Assembly: GCA_037481615.1 (NCBI GenBank)
Contig: JBBFLI010000018.1
DNA from: SpSt-501 sp037481615
GTDB lineage: Bacteria > Desulfobacterota > Desulfobacteria > Desulfobacterales > SpSt-501
DNA: 64,000 nucleotides
Reading direction: 5' to 3' (one strand)
Position 1 is the first letter of the stretch, and every line of letters begins with the position of its first letter. The notes below the pieces were generated by a model. It made no database searches. It saw only the letters and a list, made by a program, of their open reading frames with translations, and was not told the origin of the DNA. This document shows positions 43,357 to 52,272 of the stretch, piece by piece. Both the position numbers and the translations under genes were made by a program.

Positions 43357-43367
43357 CAATGTTGCAT
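43351..43367. promoter_or_regulatory. Zur-type operator 2 (overlaps -35)
   Basis: TTGCAACAATGTTGCAT: fits the same wTGCAA-N5-TTGCAT pattern as site 1 and adds a tighter palindrome TGCAAC-aat-GTTGCA. Its centre is 70 bases from the centre of site 1. Confidence 0.6.
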
Positions 43368-43428
43368 CCAGGCCGCGCCGTCAACCCCCGAAGGGCGACG
43401 GCGGGGGGGGAACAAGGGGCGACGGCGG

Positions 43429-44817
43429 TCAGGACTTGAGGATCCGCATCCCCTCGCGGGTGTCCTTGACGGTGTAGCCGAGCTTCTGGATCTCGGCGCG
43501 CAGCCGGTCGGACTCGGCCCAGTCCTTCGCCTCCCGCGCGGCTTTCCGCAACGCGGCGAGGCGGCGCACCTCCTCGGGCAGTTCCTCGGGCAGGTGGAGG
43601 CGGTCGAGGTCGAGGCCCAGCACGCGGTCGAAATCGATCACCGTCGCCCGCTTCACGGGGGGAGGCAGATCGCTCTTCAGCAGCTCCTGCACCACGGCCA
43701 TGGCCCGCGGCAGGTTGAGGTCGTCGTTCACCTCCGCGAGGAACCGCTCGCGGAAGGAAGGCTCGGGGGACGCCTCGGCCCCCGGGGCCCCGAGGTCGCG
43801 CACCTGGTTGTAGAGGTGCTCGAGTCCGGCGCGGGCGGCCTCGATCGAGGCTTCGCTGTACTCCATCGGCTTGCGGTAGTGGGAGAGAAAGCAGGCGAAG
43901 CGGAAGGCGAGCGGCGGGATGCCTCGGCGGAGCAGGGCGTTTTCCAGGGTCAGGAAGTTCTCCTCGCTCTTCGCCATCTTCTTTCCGCCCTGGACCTGGA
44001 GGAAGGCCCCGTGCATCCAGAAGCGGAAGAAGGGCTTGCCCGTCGCCGCCTCGGACTGAGCGATCTCGTTCGTGTGGTGGATGTCGATGTGGTCGATCCC
44101 GCCGCAGTGGATGTCGAGCCGCTCCCCCAGGTATTTGAGGCTCATCGCCGAACACTCGATGTGCCAGCCCGGGAAGCCCACCCCCCAGGGGGAGTCCCAT
44201 TCCATCTGCCGCTTCACCCCCGGCGGCGAGAATTTCCAGAGCGCGAAATCGGTCGGGTTGCGCTTCTCGGGGTTCCTCTCGACGCGGGCCCCCTCGCGCA
44301 GCGCCTCGAGGTTCTGGCTCGACAGCCTCCCGTACTCCGGGAACCGCGCGGTGTCGAAGTAGATCCCGTCGCTCGTGCGGTAGGTGTAGCCCTTCTCCTC
44401 GAGGAGGCGGATGAGGGCGATCTGCTCCGGGATGTTGTCGGTCGCCCGGCACCAGACGGTCGGCTCGAGGATGTTCAGCCGCGCCATGTCCTCGCGGAAG
44501 GCCTGCGTGTAGAATTCGGCGATCTCCCAGGCGGTCTTGCCCTCGCGGCGCGATCCGGCCTCGATCTTGTCCTCGCCCAGGTCGCGGTCCCCGGTCAGAT
44601 GCCCCACATCGGTGATGTTCATCACATGGCGCACGCGGAATCCGTTGTAGAGGAGCACGCGCTTGAGCACGTCCTCGAAGAGGAAGGTGCGCAGGTTGCC
44701 GAGATGGGCGTAGTTGTAAACCGTCGGCCCGCAGGTGTAGAGGCCGACCTCGTCCGGGAACAGGGGAACGAAGACCTCTTTGCGGCGCGAGCGGGTGTTG
44801 TAGAGAACCAGCGGCAT
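43429..44817 (-). CDS. cysS: Cysteinyl-tRNA synthetase
   Basis: A 462-residue class I synthetase. The HIGH-like motif is YNYAHLGNLRTF and the KMSKS-like motif is KKMAKSEEN; the zinc cysteine region GLYTCGPTVYNY, ECSAMSLKYLGERLDIHCGGIDHIDIHHTNEIAQSEAATG and the C-terminal anticodon-binding helices are present. Slightly shorter than the E. coli enzyme (461). Start ATG 44817 gives the family's MPL-x-LYNT-x-x-R-x-KE-x-F opening; no strong ribosome site is seen, so translation may be coupled to the phasin-like gene ending 20 bases upstream. Confidence 0.96.
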   Translation of the reverse strand: MPLVLYNTRSRRKEVFVPLFPDEVGLYTCGPTVYNYAHLGNLRTFLFEDVLKRVLLYNGFRVRHVMNITDVGHLTGDRDLGEDKIEAGSRREGKTAWEIAEFYTQAFREDMARLNILEPTVWCRATDNIPEQIALIRLLEEKGYTYRTSDGIYFDTARFPEYGRLSSQNLEALREGARVERNPEKRNPTDFALWKFSPPGVKRQMEWDSPWGVGFPGWHIECSAMSLKYLGERLDIHCGGIDHIDIHHTNEIAQSEAATGKPFFRFWMHGAFLQVQGGKKMAKSEENFLTLENALLRRGIPPLAFRFACFLSHYRKPMEYSEASIEAARAGLEHLYNQVRDLGAPGAEASPEPSFRERFLAEVNDDLNLPRAMAVVQELLKSDLPPPVKRATVIDFDRVLGLDLDRLHLPEELPEEVRRLAALRKAAREAKDWAESDRLRAEIQKLGYTVKDTREGMRILKS

Positions 44818-44837
44818 GCCGGCGTCGGAGACGGTCT

Positions 44838-45203
44838 TCAGGAGTCGCTCTTCTTCCGCGCGCGGGGGCGGGCCGGGGCGGGCTTCCGGGAGGGGGAGGC
44901 CGGCCGTGCCGTCTGGAGCTGTTTTTTCAGCTGCTGGATCTCGCGCTTCAGGCCCTTCAGGTCCTCGCGCGTGGCGACGTCGGCCTTGTGCAGGATCTCC
45001 TTCACCAGGTGGTTCACGCGGGACTCGAAGCCTTTCTGCGCCTTCTCGTAGCTCTCCCGCAGGCTCTGCAAAAACTGTCCGGCCTCCCGTTCCGAGAGCC
45101 GGGACTTGCGGGCGATCTCGCGGCCGGCGGCCTCGACCTCGCGCCAGGTCTGCAGCGCAAGGCCGACCCCGGTGTTCAAGGCCTTCTTGAGCGATTCGAT
45201 CAT
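44838..45203 (-). CDS. Phasin-like (polyhydroxyalkanoate granule-associated) protein
   Basis: A 121-residue, almost entirely helical protein. Residues ~1-95 follow the phasin pattern (MIESLKKALNTGVGLALQTW, REIARKSRLSEREAGQFLQSL, VNHLVKEILHKADVATREDLKGLKREIQQLKKQL), and the tail is Ala/Pro/Lys/Arg-rich like PhaF-type phasins. Such proteins coat PHA granules or regulate their synthesis, but many members occur without PHA genes, and none are here. It sits between the acyl-CoA dehydrogenase gene (30 bases upstream) and cysS. Confidence 0.75.
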   Translation of the reverse strand: MIESLKKALNTGVGLALQTWREVEAAGREIARKSRLSEREAGQFLQSLRESYEKAQKGFESRVNHLVKEILHKADVATREDLKGLKREIQQLKKQLQTARPASPSRKPAPARPRARKKSDS

Positions 45204-45233
45204 CGGGCTCTTTCCTTTCCCCCCGCGGGGGGA

Positions 45234-46388
<1,155 letters not shown>

Positions 46389-46558
46389 GGCGTTCCTCCC
46401 GTTCGGGGCGGCGGCCCGGAGCGTCCTTGGGGGGTCCGGAAGATGCGGACGGTGCGCGGATGCCGCCCGCCGTCCGCGAAGCGCTTACCACAGGCCCGAA
46501 GGCTTTGCAAGGCGGGCGAGGGAAACGGGATCCCGCCGCGGCGGAAGGGGAGGCCGCC

Positions 46559-46587
46559 TTGACTGGGACGCGGATCTGCCCTAAAGC
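46559..46587 (+). promoter_or_regulatory. Sigma-70-type promoter of the cooC-acuCB-sirtuin-RACo-nifS operon
   Basis: TTGACT (46559-46564), a 17-base spacer and TAAAGC (46582-46587), ~58 bases before the ATG at 46645. The -35 box is strong, the -10 moderate. The 256-base gap to the divergent acyl-CoA dehydrogenase gene holds no gene. Confidence 0.5.
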
Positions 46588-46644
46588 GAAGATCCGGTCG
46601 CGGCCGGCGGGCCGCACCGAAATCCAGCGTGCGGGATTCCTCCG

Positions 46645-47394
46645 ATGGGCTTCCACATCGCCATGGCCGGCAAGGGCGGAACCGGCAAGACGACGCTCGC
46701 CGGTCTGCTCGTCCGTTACCTGATCTCCCACGGCCGCAAGCCGGTGCTCGCCGTCGACGCCGACAGCAACGCCAACCTGAACGAGGTCCTGGGCGTTCCC
46801 CTCGCGGAAACCGTGGGCGAGGCCCGCGAGGACATGAAACGCGGCCAGGTCCCGAGCGGGATGACCAAGGACCTCTTCCTCGAGATGAAGCTCGGCCAGG
46901 CCGTGGTCGAGGCCGGGGACTTCGACCTGATCGCCATGGGGCGGCCGGAAGGCCCCGGCTGTTACTGCGCCGCCAACTCGATCCTCGTCACCTGCCTCGA
47001 GAAGCTCGTCGCGAACTACCCCTGGGTGGTCATGGACAACGAGGCCGGCATGGAGCACATCAGCCGGCTGACCACCAAGAACGTCGACGTGTTGATCATC
47101 GTCTCGGATGCCTCGCGGCGCGGCCTCGAGGCGGCGCTGCGCATCGAGCGGCTCGCGCGCGAGCTGAACATCGGCGTCGGGGCGAGCCACCTGATCGTCA
47201 ACCGCGCCTCGGCTCCCCCCGCCCCGGAGGCGCTGCGGCCGTTGCTCGAGGCGGGGCTGCCCCTCGCCGGGATCGTCCCGGAGGACCGCCGGGTCTACGA
47301 GTTCGACGCCGCCGGTCGGCCGATCATCGAGCTCCCCGAGGATTCCGAATGCCTGCGGGCGGCGTATGGGATCTTTGCGCGAATCCTGCCCTGA
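46645..47394 (+). CDS. cooC: CooC-like nickel-insertion / maturation ATPase
   Basis: A 249-residue deviant-Walker ATPase of the MinD/NifH group. The P-loop is AGKGGTGKTT (Lys10 and Lys15), and the metal-binding C106-x-C108 pair (GPGCYCAAN) is that of CooC, which loads nickel into carbon monoxide dehydrogenase. DNEAGMEHISRLTTKNVD and a late D-x-x-V-Y-x-x-D-x-x-G-x-P (DRRVYEFDAAGRP) also fit. No CODH gene is in the window, so the client is not known. First gene of the operon; no clear Shine-Dalgarno. Confidence 0.9.
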   Translation: MGFHIAMAGKGGTGKTTLAGLLVRYLISHGRKPVLAVDADSNANLNEVLGVPLAETVGEAREDMKRGQVPSGMTKDLFLEMKLGQAVVEAGDFDLIAMGRPEGPGCYCAANSILVTCLEKLVANYPWVVMDNEAGMEHISRLTTKNVDVLIIVSDASRRGLEAALRIERLARELNIGVGASHLIVNRASAPPAPEALRPLLEAGLPLAGIVPEDRRVYEFDAAGRPIIELPEDSECLRAAYGIFARILP

Positions 47395-47457
47395 ACCCGA
47401 GGCCGGCACCGTGTTTCCCGGAGCCGGGGGATTCTTTTCCCTTGCGAGGAAGGCATC

Positions 47458-48408
47458 ATGAGACGCACCGGCCTGGTCTACGACGAGCGCTTCTTGCGGC
47501 ACCGGACCGGCCCGTATCACCCCGAGGTCCCCGAGCGGCTCACCGCCGTGATGCAGGGCCTCCGGGAAGGCGGGCTCCTCGAGCGGGTGGTCCCCCTCCC
47601 CGCCGAGCCCGCCGAGCTCACCTGGGTCCACGCCGTCCACAGCGCCGAATACGTCCGGCGGTTCGAGGCCGCCTGCCGCAAGGGGGAGACCGTCTTCGAC
47701 TCGCCCGACAACCAGATGTGCCGCGAAACCTACGAGGTCGCCCTCCTCGCCGTGGGCGGGGTGCTCGCGGCCTGCCGCGAAGTGCTCGAGGGCAGGCTCG
47801 ACAACGCCTTCTGCGCCGTCCGCCCCCCCGGGCACCACGCCGAGGCGAACCGCGCCATGGGCTTCTGCTACTTCAACAACGTCGCCATCGCCGCCCGCTA
47901 CATCCAGCGGCGCTTCGGCATCGAGCGCATCGGCATCATCGACTTCGACGTCCACCACGGAAACGGCACCCAGCACATCTTCGAGGAAGACTCGCGGGTC
48001 TTCTACTACAGCATCCACCAGCACCCCTCCTTCGCCTACCCGGGGACGGGACGCGAGTTCGAATACGGCCGGGGCGTCGGCTACGGGTTCACCAAGAACT
48101 CGCCCGCCCTGCCCGGGCAGGGGGACGAAGAGTACCGGCGGCTGCTCGAACGCGATCTCCTGCCGGCCTTCGAAGAATTCCGGCCCGAGGTCATTCTCGT
48201 CTCGGCCGGCTTCGACGCGCACCGCGACGACGACATGTCCGACATCGCCCTCTCCACGGAGGGCTACGACTGGATCATGGAGCAGATCCTCGCCCTGGCT
48301 GCGGCGCACAGCCGGCACCGCCTGATCTCGGTGCTCGAGGGCGGCTATTGCCTCACGCGCCTGCCCGAGCTCGCCCGCAACCATGTGCAGGCCCTGCTGG
48401 ACGGCTGA
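47458..48408 (+). CDS. acuC: Zinc-dependent deacetylase, AcuC/histone deacetylase family
   Basis: A 316-residue class I HDAC-type hydrolase. The active-site signatures are RPPGHHAEANRAMGFCYFNN (His pair), DFDVHHGNGTQHIF (zinc Asp/His and charge relay), SAGFDAHRDDDMSD (second zinc Asp) and the glycine-rich EGGY end. Because acuB follows 33 bases downstream, it is best viewed as AcuC, which in Bacillus removes the regulatory acetyl group from acetyl-CoA synthetase. Other acetylated substrates such as polyamines are possible. ATG 47458 has gaggaagg upstream. Confidence 0.9.
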   Translation: MRRTGLVYDERFLRHRTGPYHPEVPERLTAVMQGLREGGLLERVVPLPAEPAELTWVHAVHSAEYVRRFEAACRKGETVFDSPDNQMCRETYEVALLAVGGVLAACREVLEGRLDNAFCAVRPPGHHAEANRAMGFCYFNNVAIAARYIQRRFGIERIGIIDFDVHHGNGTQHIFEEDSRVFYYSIHQHPSFAYPGTGREFEYGRGVGYGFTKNSPALPGQGDEEYRRLLERDLLPAFEEFRPEVILVSAGFDAHRDDDMSDIALSTEGYDWIMEQILALAAAHSRHRLISVLEGGYCLTRLPELARNHVQALLDG

Positions 48409-48441
48409 TGGGGTGAATTCTATCGCATCGAGGGGGAAACC

Positions 48442-49140
48442 ATGTTCGTCAGCAGATCCATGACCCGCGGGGTCATCACCGCCACCCCGGAAACCTCCCT
48501 GTTCGACCTCCAGGAGCTCATGAGCGCGCACCGCATCCGCCACATCCCCATCGTGGACGCCGAGCGCAAGGTGATCGGGATCGTGAGCGACCGCGACATC
48601 CGCAGCGCGCTGCCCTTCCGCTTCTTCAAGGAGGGGCTGAGCGAGGAGGAACGGGCGAAATTCCAGGACATCCGCGCCCGCGACATCATGACCTCGCCGG
48701 TGATCACCATCTCGCCCGGCTACACGATCCAGGACGCGCTGCTCATGATCCAGAACGCCAAGGTGGGGGCTCTGCCGGTCGTCGACGAGGAGGGCCGGCT
48801 CCGCGGGATCCTCTCCGTGCGCGACCTCCTGCGGGCCTTCATCAACGTGCTCGGCATCGGCGAGCCGGGAACCCTGCTCTGCATCCTGGTCGAGGAGAAG
48901 GTCGGGCAGCTCAAGAAGATCGTCGACGCCATTACGGAGATGGGCATCTCCTTCGGCAGCGTGCTCGTCGCCCGCTACTGGGAAGAGGACAAGCGCGCGG
49001 TCTTCCCCTACCTCCTCACCCAGAACGTGGCGCCGGTGAAGAAAAAGCTGACCGAGATGGGCTACACCCTGATCGACCCCATGCAATGGTACCTTGACCA
49101 GCTCCCGGAAAAGGAGAAAGAGCCGCCGCCCCGGTCATGA
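48442..49140 (+). CDS. acuB: AcuB-like protein: CBS pair plus ACT domain
   Basis: A 232-residue protein: CBS1 (~1-60, MTRGVITATPETSLFDLQELMSAHRIRHIPIVD), a linker, CBS2 (~80-135, DIMTSPVITISPGYTIQDALLMIQNAKVGALPVVD), then an ACT-like fold (~140-215, LLCILVEEKVGQLKKIVDAITEMGISFGSVLV). The same CBS-CBS-ACT order is found in AcuB of the acuABC operon. CBS pairs bind adenosine nucleotides, ACT domains small ligands, so it is likely an energy or amino-acid sensor acting on AcuC or its target. The acetyltransferase AcuA is absent. Overlaps the next gene by ATGA. Confidence 0.85.
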   Translation: MFVSRSMTRGVITATPETSLFDLQELMSAHRIRHIPIVDAERKVIGIVSDRDIRSALPFRFFKEGLSEEERAKFQDIRARDIMTSPVITISPGYTIQDALLMIQNAKVGALPVVDEEGRLRGILSVRDLLRAFINVLGIGEPGTLLCILVEEKVGQLKKIVDAITEMGISFGSVLVARYWEEDKRAVFPYLLTQNVAPVKKKLTEMGYTLIDPMQWYLDQLPEKEKEPPPRS

Positions 49141-50000
49141 ACCGCCGAACCGCCCTCTCCAGCGCCGAGCTCCACATCTACGAGTGCGCCGGCCGGCCGC
49201 CGGCCTTCGCCGAGCCCGAGGCGGAGGCCTTCCTCGGCGCCTGGTGCGAGGAGGGAAGCTGCTTTCTGTTCTTCTCCGCCCCGGCCGACCGCGCGGTCGC
49301 GGATTTTCTCGCCCGGCACCCCGGCCTCGCGCTGCGCGACACCCACCGCATGGCCTACGCCGACTGGCAGGGAAGCCTCCCGGAGGAGGTCCGCGTCGGG
49401 CGCTTCCGATTCCTGTGCCGCGGGCGGGCGCAGGGTGCGGCGGCACCGCCTTCGCCGCCGGCCCTGGTTCTCGACCCGGGCCTGGTCTTCGGCAACGGCC
49501 TCCACCCCACGACCCGCGACTGCCTCCGGGCCCTCGAGCATGCGGTCCGGGATCGCCCCCCCGGCCGGGTGCTCGACCTCGGCACCGGCACGGGGATCTT
49601 GGCGCTCGCCGCAGCGTCCCTCGGCGGCCGCGTGCTCGCCGTCGATGTGAACCCGCTCGCCGCGCGCACGGCGCGCCGCAACGTGCTGGCCAACGGGCTG
49701 GCGGAGCGGGTCCTGGTCGTCTCCGGCCGGGCCGAGGACTTCGCCGGGACCGCCGCCGACCTCGCGCTCGCCAACCTGCACGGAAGCGTGCTGCTCGGGC
49801 TGCTCGCCGCCGGCGCCTTCCGCCGGACGCCGCGCTGGGTCCTTTCCGGTCTGCTCCGCGGCGAGGTGGGCGAAGCCCGGCGGCGGCTCCGCCTGGCGGG
49901 CTACGAAGTCCGGCGGGAGTGGGCCCACGAGGGGGTCTGGCACACCCTTTTCGCCTGCGACCGCCGCCTCTCCGGGGGAGCGGGGTCATGCAGGAGCTGA
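49137..50000 (+). CDS. prmA: PrmA-like ribosomal protein L11 methyltransferase
   Basis: A 287-residue AdoMet methyltransferase. The PrmA signature FGNGLHPTTRDCL (normally FGTGTHPTT) precedes motif I VLDLGTGTGILALAA, then AVDVNPLAARTARRNVLANGL. The catalytic NP/NI-x-A region reads ANLHGS, a deviation. The N-terminal ~100 residues are shorter and more diverged than E. coli PrmA's L11-binding domain. It may trimethylate L11 or, given its operon, another protein lysine. ATG overlaps the acuB stop; the 3' end overlaps the sirtuin gene by 13 bases. Confidence 0.75.
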   Translation: MNRRTALSSAELHIYECAGRPPAFAEPEAEAFLGAWCEEGSCFLFFSAPADRAVADFLARHPGLALRDTHRMAYADWQGSLPEEVRVGRFRFLCRGRAQGAAAPPSPPALVLDPGLVFGNGLHPTTRDCLRALEHAVRDRPPGRVLDLGTGTGILALAAASLGGRVLAVDVNPLAARTARRNVLANGLAERVLVVSGRAEDFAGTAADLALANLHGSVLLGLLAAGAFRRTPRWVLSGLLRGEVGEARRRLRLAGYEVRREWAHEGVWHTLFACDRRLSGGAGSCRS

Positions 50001-50734
50001 TCGCCCGCGCCGCCGCGCGGCTTCACCGGACCCGGCGCGCGGTCGCCCTGACCGGTGCCGGCATCTCGATCGCGAGCGGGATCCCCCCCTTCCGCGGCAA
50101 GGGGGGCCTCTGGGAAAAATACGACCCGATGGAGATCGCGAGCATCGATGCGCTGCTCGCCGACCCCGCCCGCGTCTGGAAGGTGCTCGTCAAGGACCTG
50201 AAGGCGGTCATCGACCGGGCGCGGCCCAACGCCGGCCACCTGGGGCTCGCCCGCCTCGAGGCCCTGGGGATCCTCGAGACCGTGATCACCCAGAACATCG
50301 ACGGCCTCCATCAGCGGGCCGGCAACACGGATGTGATCGAGTTCCACGGGACCTTCGCCTGGCAGCGCTGCATGGGCTGCGGGGCGCGGGTCGAAACCCG
50401 CCTCGTGGACGACTCCGTCCTCCCCCCCCGCTGCGCCTGCGGCGGGATCCTGCGCCCCGATGCCGTCTTCTTCGGCGAGATGATCCCCTTCGAGGCCCTC
50501 GTTCGCGCCCGCGAGGCGGCCGAGCGCTGCGAGGTCATGCTCGTCGTCGGCACCTCGGCCGTCGTCCAGCCCGCGGCGGGCATCCCCGCGATCGCCCGCG
50601 AATGCGGCGCCACGGTGATCGAGATCAACCCCGAGCCGACCCCCCTCACGGGGGCGGTGAGCGATTTTCTCATCCCCGCCGGCGCGGACGAGGTCCTGCC
50701 CCTCATCCTGGCGGAGCTGGAAGCCCGACGGTGA
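49988..50734 (+). CDS. Sirtuin NAD-dependent protein deacylase
   Basis: A 248-residue Sir2-family enzyme. NAD and catalytic motifs: GAGISIASGIPPFRG, TQNIDGLHQRAG and the catalytic His in EFHGTF; the zinc knuckles are CMGCG and CACGG, followed by RPDAVFFGE and VVGTSAVVQPAA. It removes acyl groups from lysines with NAD consumption, in the manner of CobB. It is encoded in the same operon as the zinc-dependent AcuC. ATG 49988 overlaps the prmA-like gene; its stop overlaps the next start (GTGA). Confidence 0.93.
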   Translation: MQELIARAAARLHRTRRAVALTGAGISIASGIPPFRGKGGLWEKYDPMEIASIDALLADPARVWKVLVKDLKAVIDRARPNAGHLGLARLEALGILETVITQNIDGLHQRAGNTDVIEFHGTFAWQRCMGCGARVETRLVDDSVLPPRCACGGILRPDAVFFGEMIPFEALVRAREAAERCEVMLVVGTSAVVQPAAGIPAIARECGATVIEINPEPTPLTGAVSDFLIPAGADEVLPLILAELEARR

Positions 50735-52272
50735 ACGCCCCCTCCTGGGTCTTCCCTTTGCGTCTGACGCCGCCCAGCCTGCGCGACAACACGGCGGACG
50801 CCGACCGTCTGGCCGCCGCCCTGCGCCGGGAAACCGGCGCCGAGGTCCTCCTCCCGCTCGAGCTCCTGCGCGATCTGCCGGCGGTGCTGCGCGCGGCCGA
50901 CTGGCGCGTGCGCTGCGCCCTCTTCCGCGAGGGGGAGCGCTGGATCGCAACGGGGGTCTTTCCGGGGGAGGAGGGGCCCTCGCCGCTCGGCGCCGCCGTG
51001 GACCTGGGGACGACCCGGGTCGCCGTGCGGCTCCTGGAGCTTTCCCCCGGCCGCATCCTGGCCGAGAGCGGCTTCGACAACCCCCAGACGGCGATCGGCC
51101 CCGACGTTCTGACCCGCATCCACCATGCGGCGACCCCGGGGGGGCTCGAGGCGCTCGCCTCCGGCGTGCGCCGGGCCCTGAGCGAGGCGCTCTCCGGTCT
51201 GCTCGCGGCCCACGGCCGGGACCCCCGAGGGTTGACCCATCTCGCGGTCGCGGGCAACACCGCCATGACGCACCTCTTGCTCGGCCTCGACCCCGGGCGC
51301 ATGATCCGCGAGCCCTACATCCCCGTGGTGAACCGCCCGGGGCTGATCGCCGCGCGGGATCTCGATCTCGCCGTCGCGCCGGCGGCCCGGGTGTTCGTCT
51401 TCCCCAACATCGGCAGCTACTTCGGGGGGGATCTCGTCGCCGGGATCCTCTTCTCCGGGCTGCACCGCCGGGCCGAGCCGGCGATCCTCGTCGACGTGGG
51501 GACGAACGCCGAGGTCGTGCTCGGCTGCCGCGACTGGATGATCGGTTGCGCCGGCGCGGCCGGCCCGGCGCTGGAGGGCGGGATGAGCCGTATCGGGATG
51601 ACCGCCGCCCCCGGCGCGGTCGACCGCGTGGCGGTAGACCCGGCGACCGGCGAACTCGTCTTCCACACGATCGGCGGGGCCCCCCCCCGGGGCATCTGCG
51701 GCTCGGGGATGATCGACCTCGCCGCCTGCCTCTTCCGCGCCGGGCTGATCGACGCCCGCGGCCGCTTCGTCCCGGCGGCCTGCGGCGGGCGGCTCCTCGG
51801 CGAGGGGGGCGACCGCCTGCTCCTCGTCCCGGCCGACCGCTCGGGGACCGGCGAGGACCTCACGATCGGCCAGGCGGAGATCGACAGCCTCATCCGCTCC
51901 AAGGCCGCCATGTACACGATCCTCGAGACCCTCTGCCTGAGCGTCGGGCTCCGCCTCGAGGAGATCGACACCTTCTTCGTCGCCGGCACCTTCGGCTGCT
52001 TCATCGACCCGCGCTCGGCGGCGACGATCGGCATGCTTCCCGCCCTTCCCGCCGAGCGCTTCCTCCCCCTGGGCAACAGCTCGCTCGAGGGGGCGAGCCT
52101 CCTGCTCGCCTGTCCGGGGTGCCTCGAGGAGATTCCGCGCATCCGCGACCGCATCACCTACCTCGAACTGAACGTGAACGCCGACTTCATGAACCGCTTC
52201 AGCGCGGCCAAGTTCCTTCCCCACACCGACGCCGCGCGCTTTGCCGGATCCCCCGGCGGAGGGTCCCGATGA
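50731..52272 (+). CDS. ASKHA-fold RACo-like protein lacking the ferredoxin domain
   Basis: A 513-residue protein of the DUF4445 / corrinoid-reductive-activator family. The ASKHA ATPase motifs are VDLGTTRVAVRLLEL (phosphate 1), AGNTAMTHLLLGLDP, PNIGSYFGGDLVAGI, VDVGTNAEVVLG and GICGSGMIDL. RACo proteins reactivate corrinoid methyltransferases with ATP and a low-potential electron from an N-terminal [2Fe-2S] domain. Here the protein starts directly at the linker (LTPPSLRDNTADADRLAAAL), with a single cysteine in the first ~100 residues, so that domain is missing. GTG 50731 overlaps the sirtuin stop. Confidence 0.85.
   Translation: MNAPSWVFPLRLTPPSLRDNTADADRLAAALRRETGAEVLLPLELLRDLPAVLRAADWRVRCALFREGERWIATGVFPGEEGPSPLGAAVDLGTTRVAVRLLELSPGRILAESGFDNPQTAIGPDVLTRIHHAATPGGLEALASGVRRALSEALSGLLAAHGRDPRGLTHLAVAGNTAMTHLLLGLDPGRMIREPYIPVVNRPGLIAARDLDLAVAPAARVFVFPNIGSYFGGDLVAGILFSGLHRRAEPAILVDVGTNAEVVLGCRDWMIGCAGAAGPALEGGMSRIGMTAAPGAVDRVAVDPATGELVFHTIGGAPPRGICGSGMIDLAACLFRAGLIDARGRFVPAACGGRLLGEGGDRLLLVPADRSGTGEDLTIGQAEIDSLIRSKAAMYTILETLCLSVGLRLEEIDTFFVAGTFGCFIDPRSAATIGMLPALPAERFLPLGNSSLEGASLLLACPGCLEEIPRIRDRITYLELNVNADFMNRFSAAKFLPHTDAARFAGSPGGGSR

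Noticed and set aside
46645..47394. ParA/MinD-type partition or division ATPase
   Set aside because: The Cys-x-Cys pair and residue pattern match CooC better, and no ParB or MinC/E partner is adjacent.
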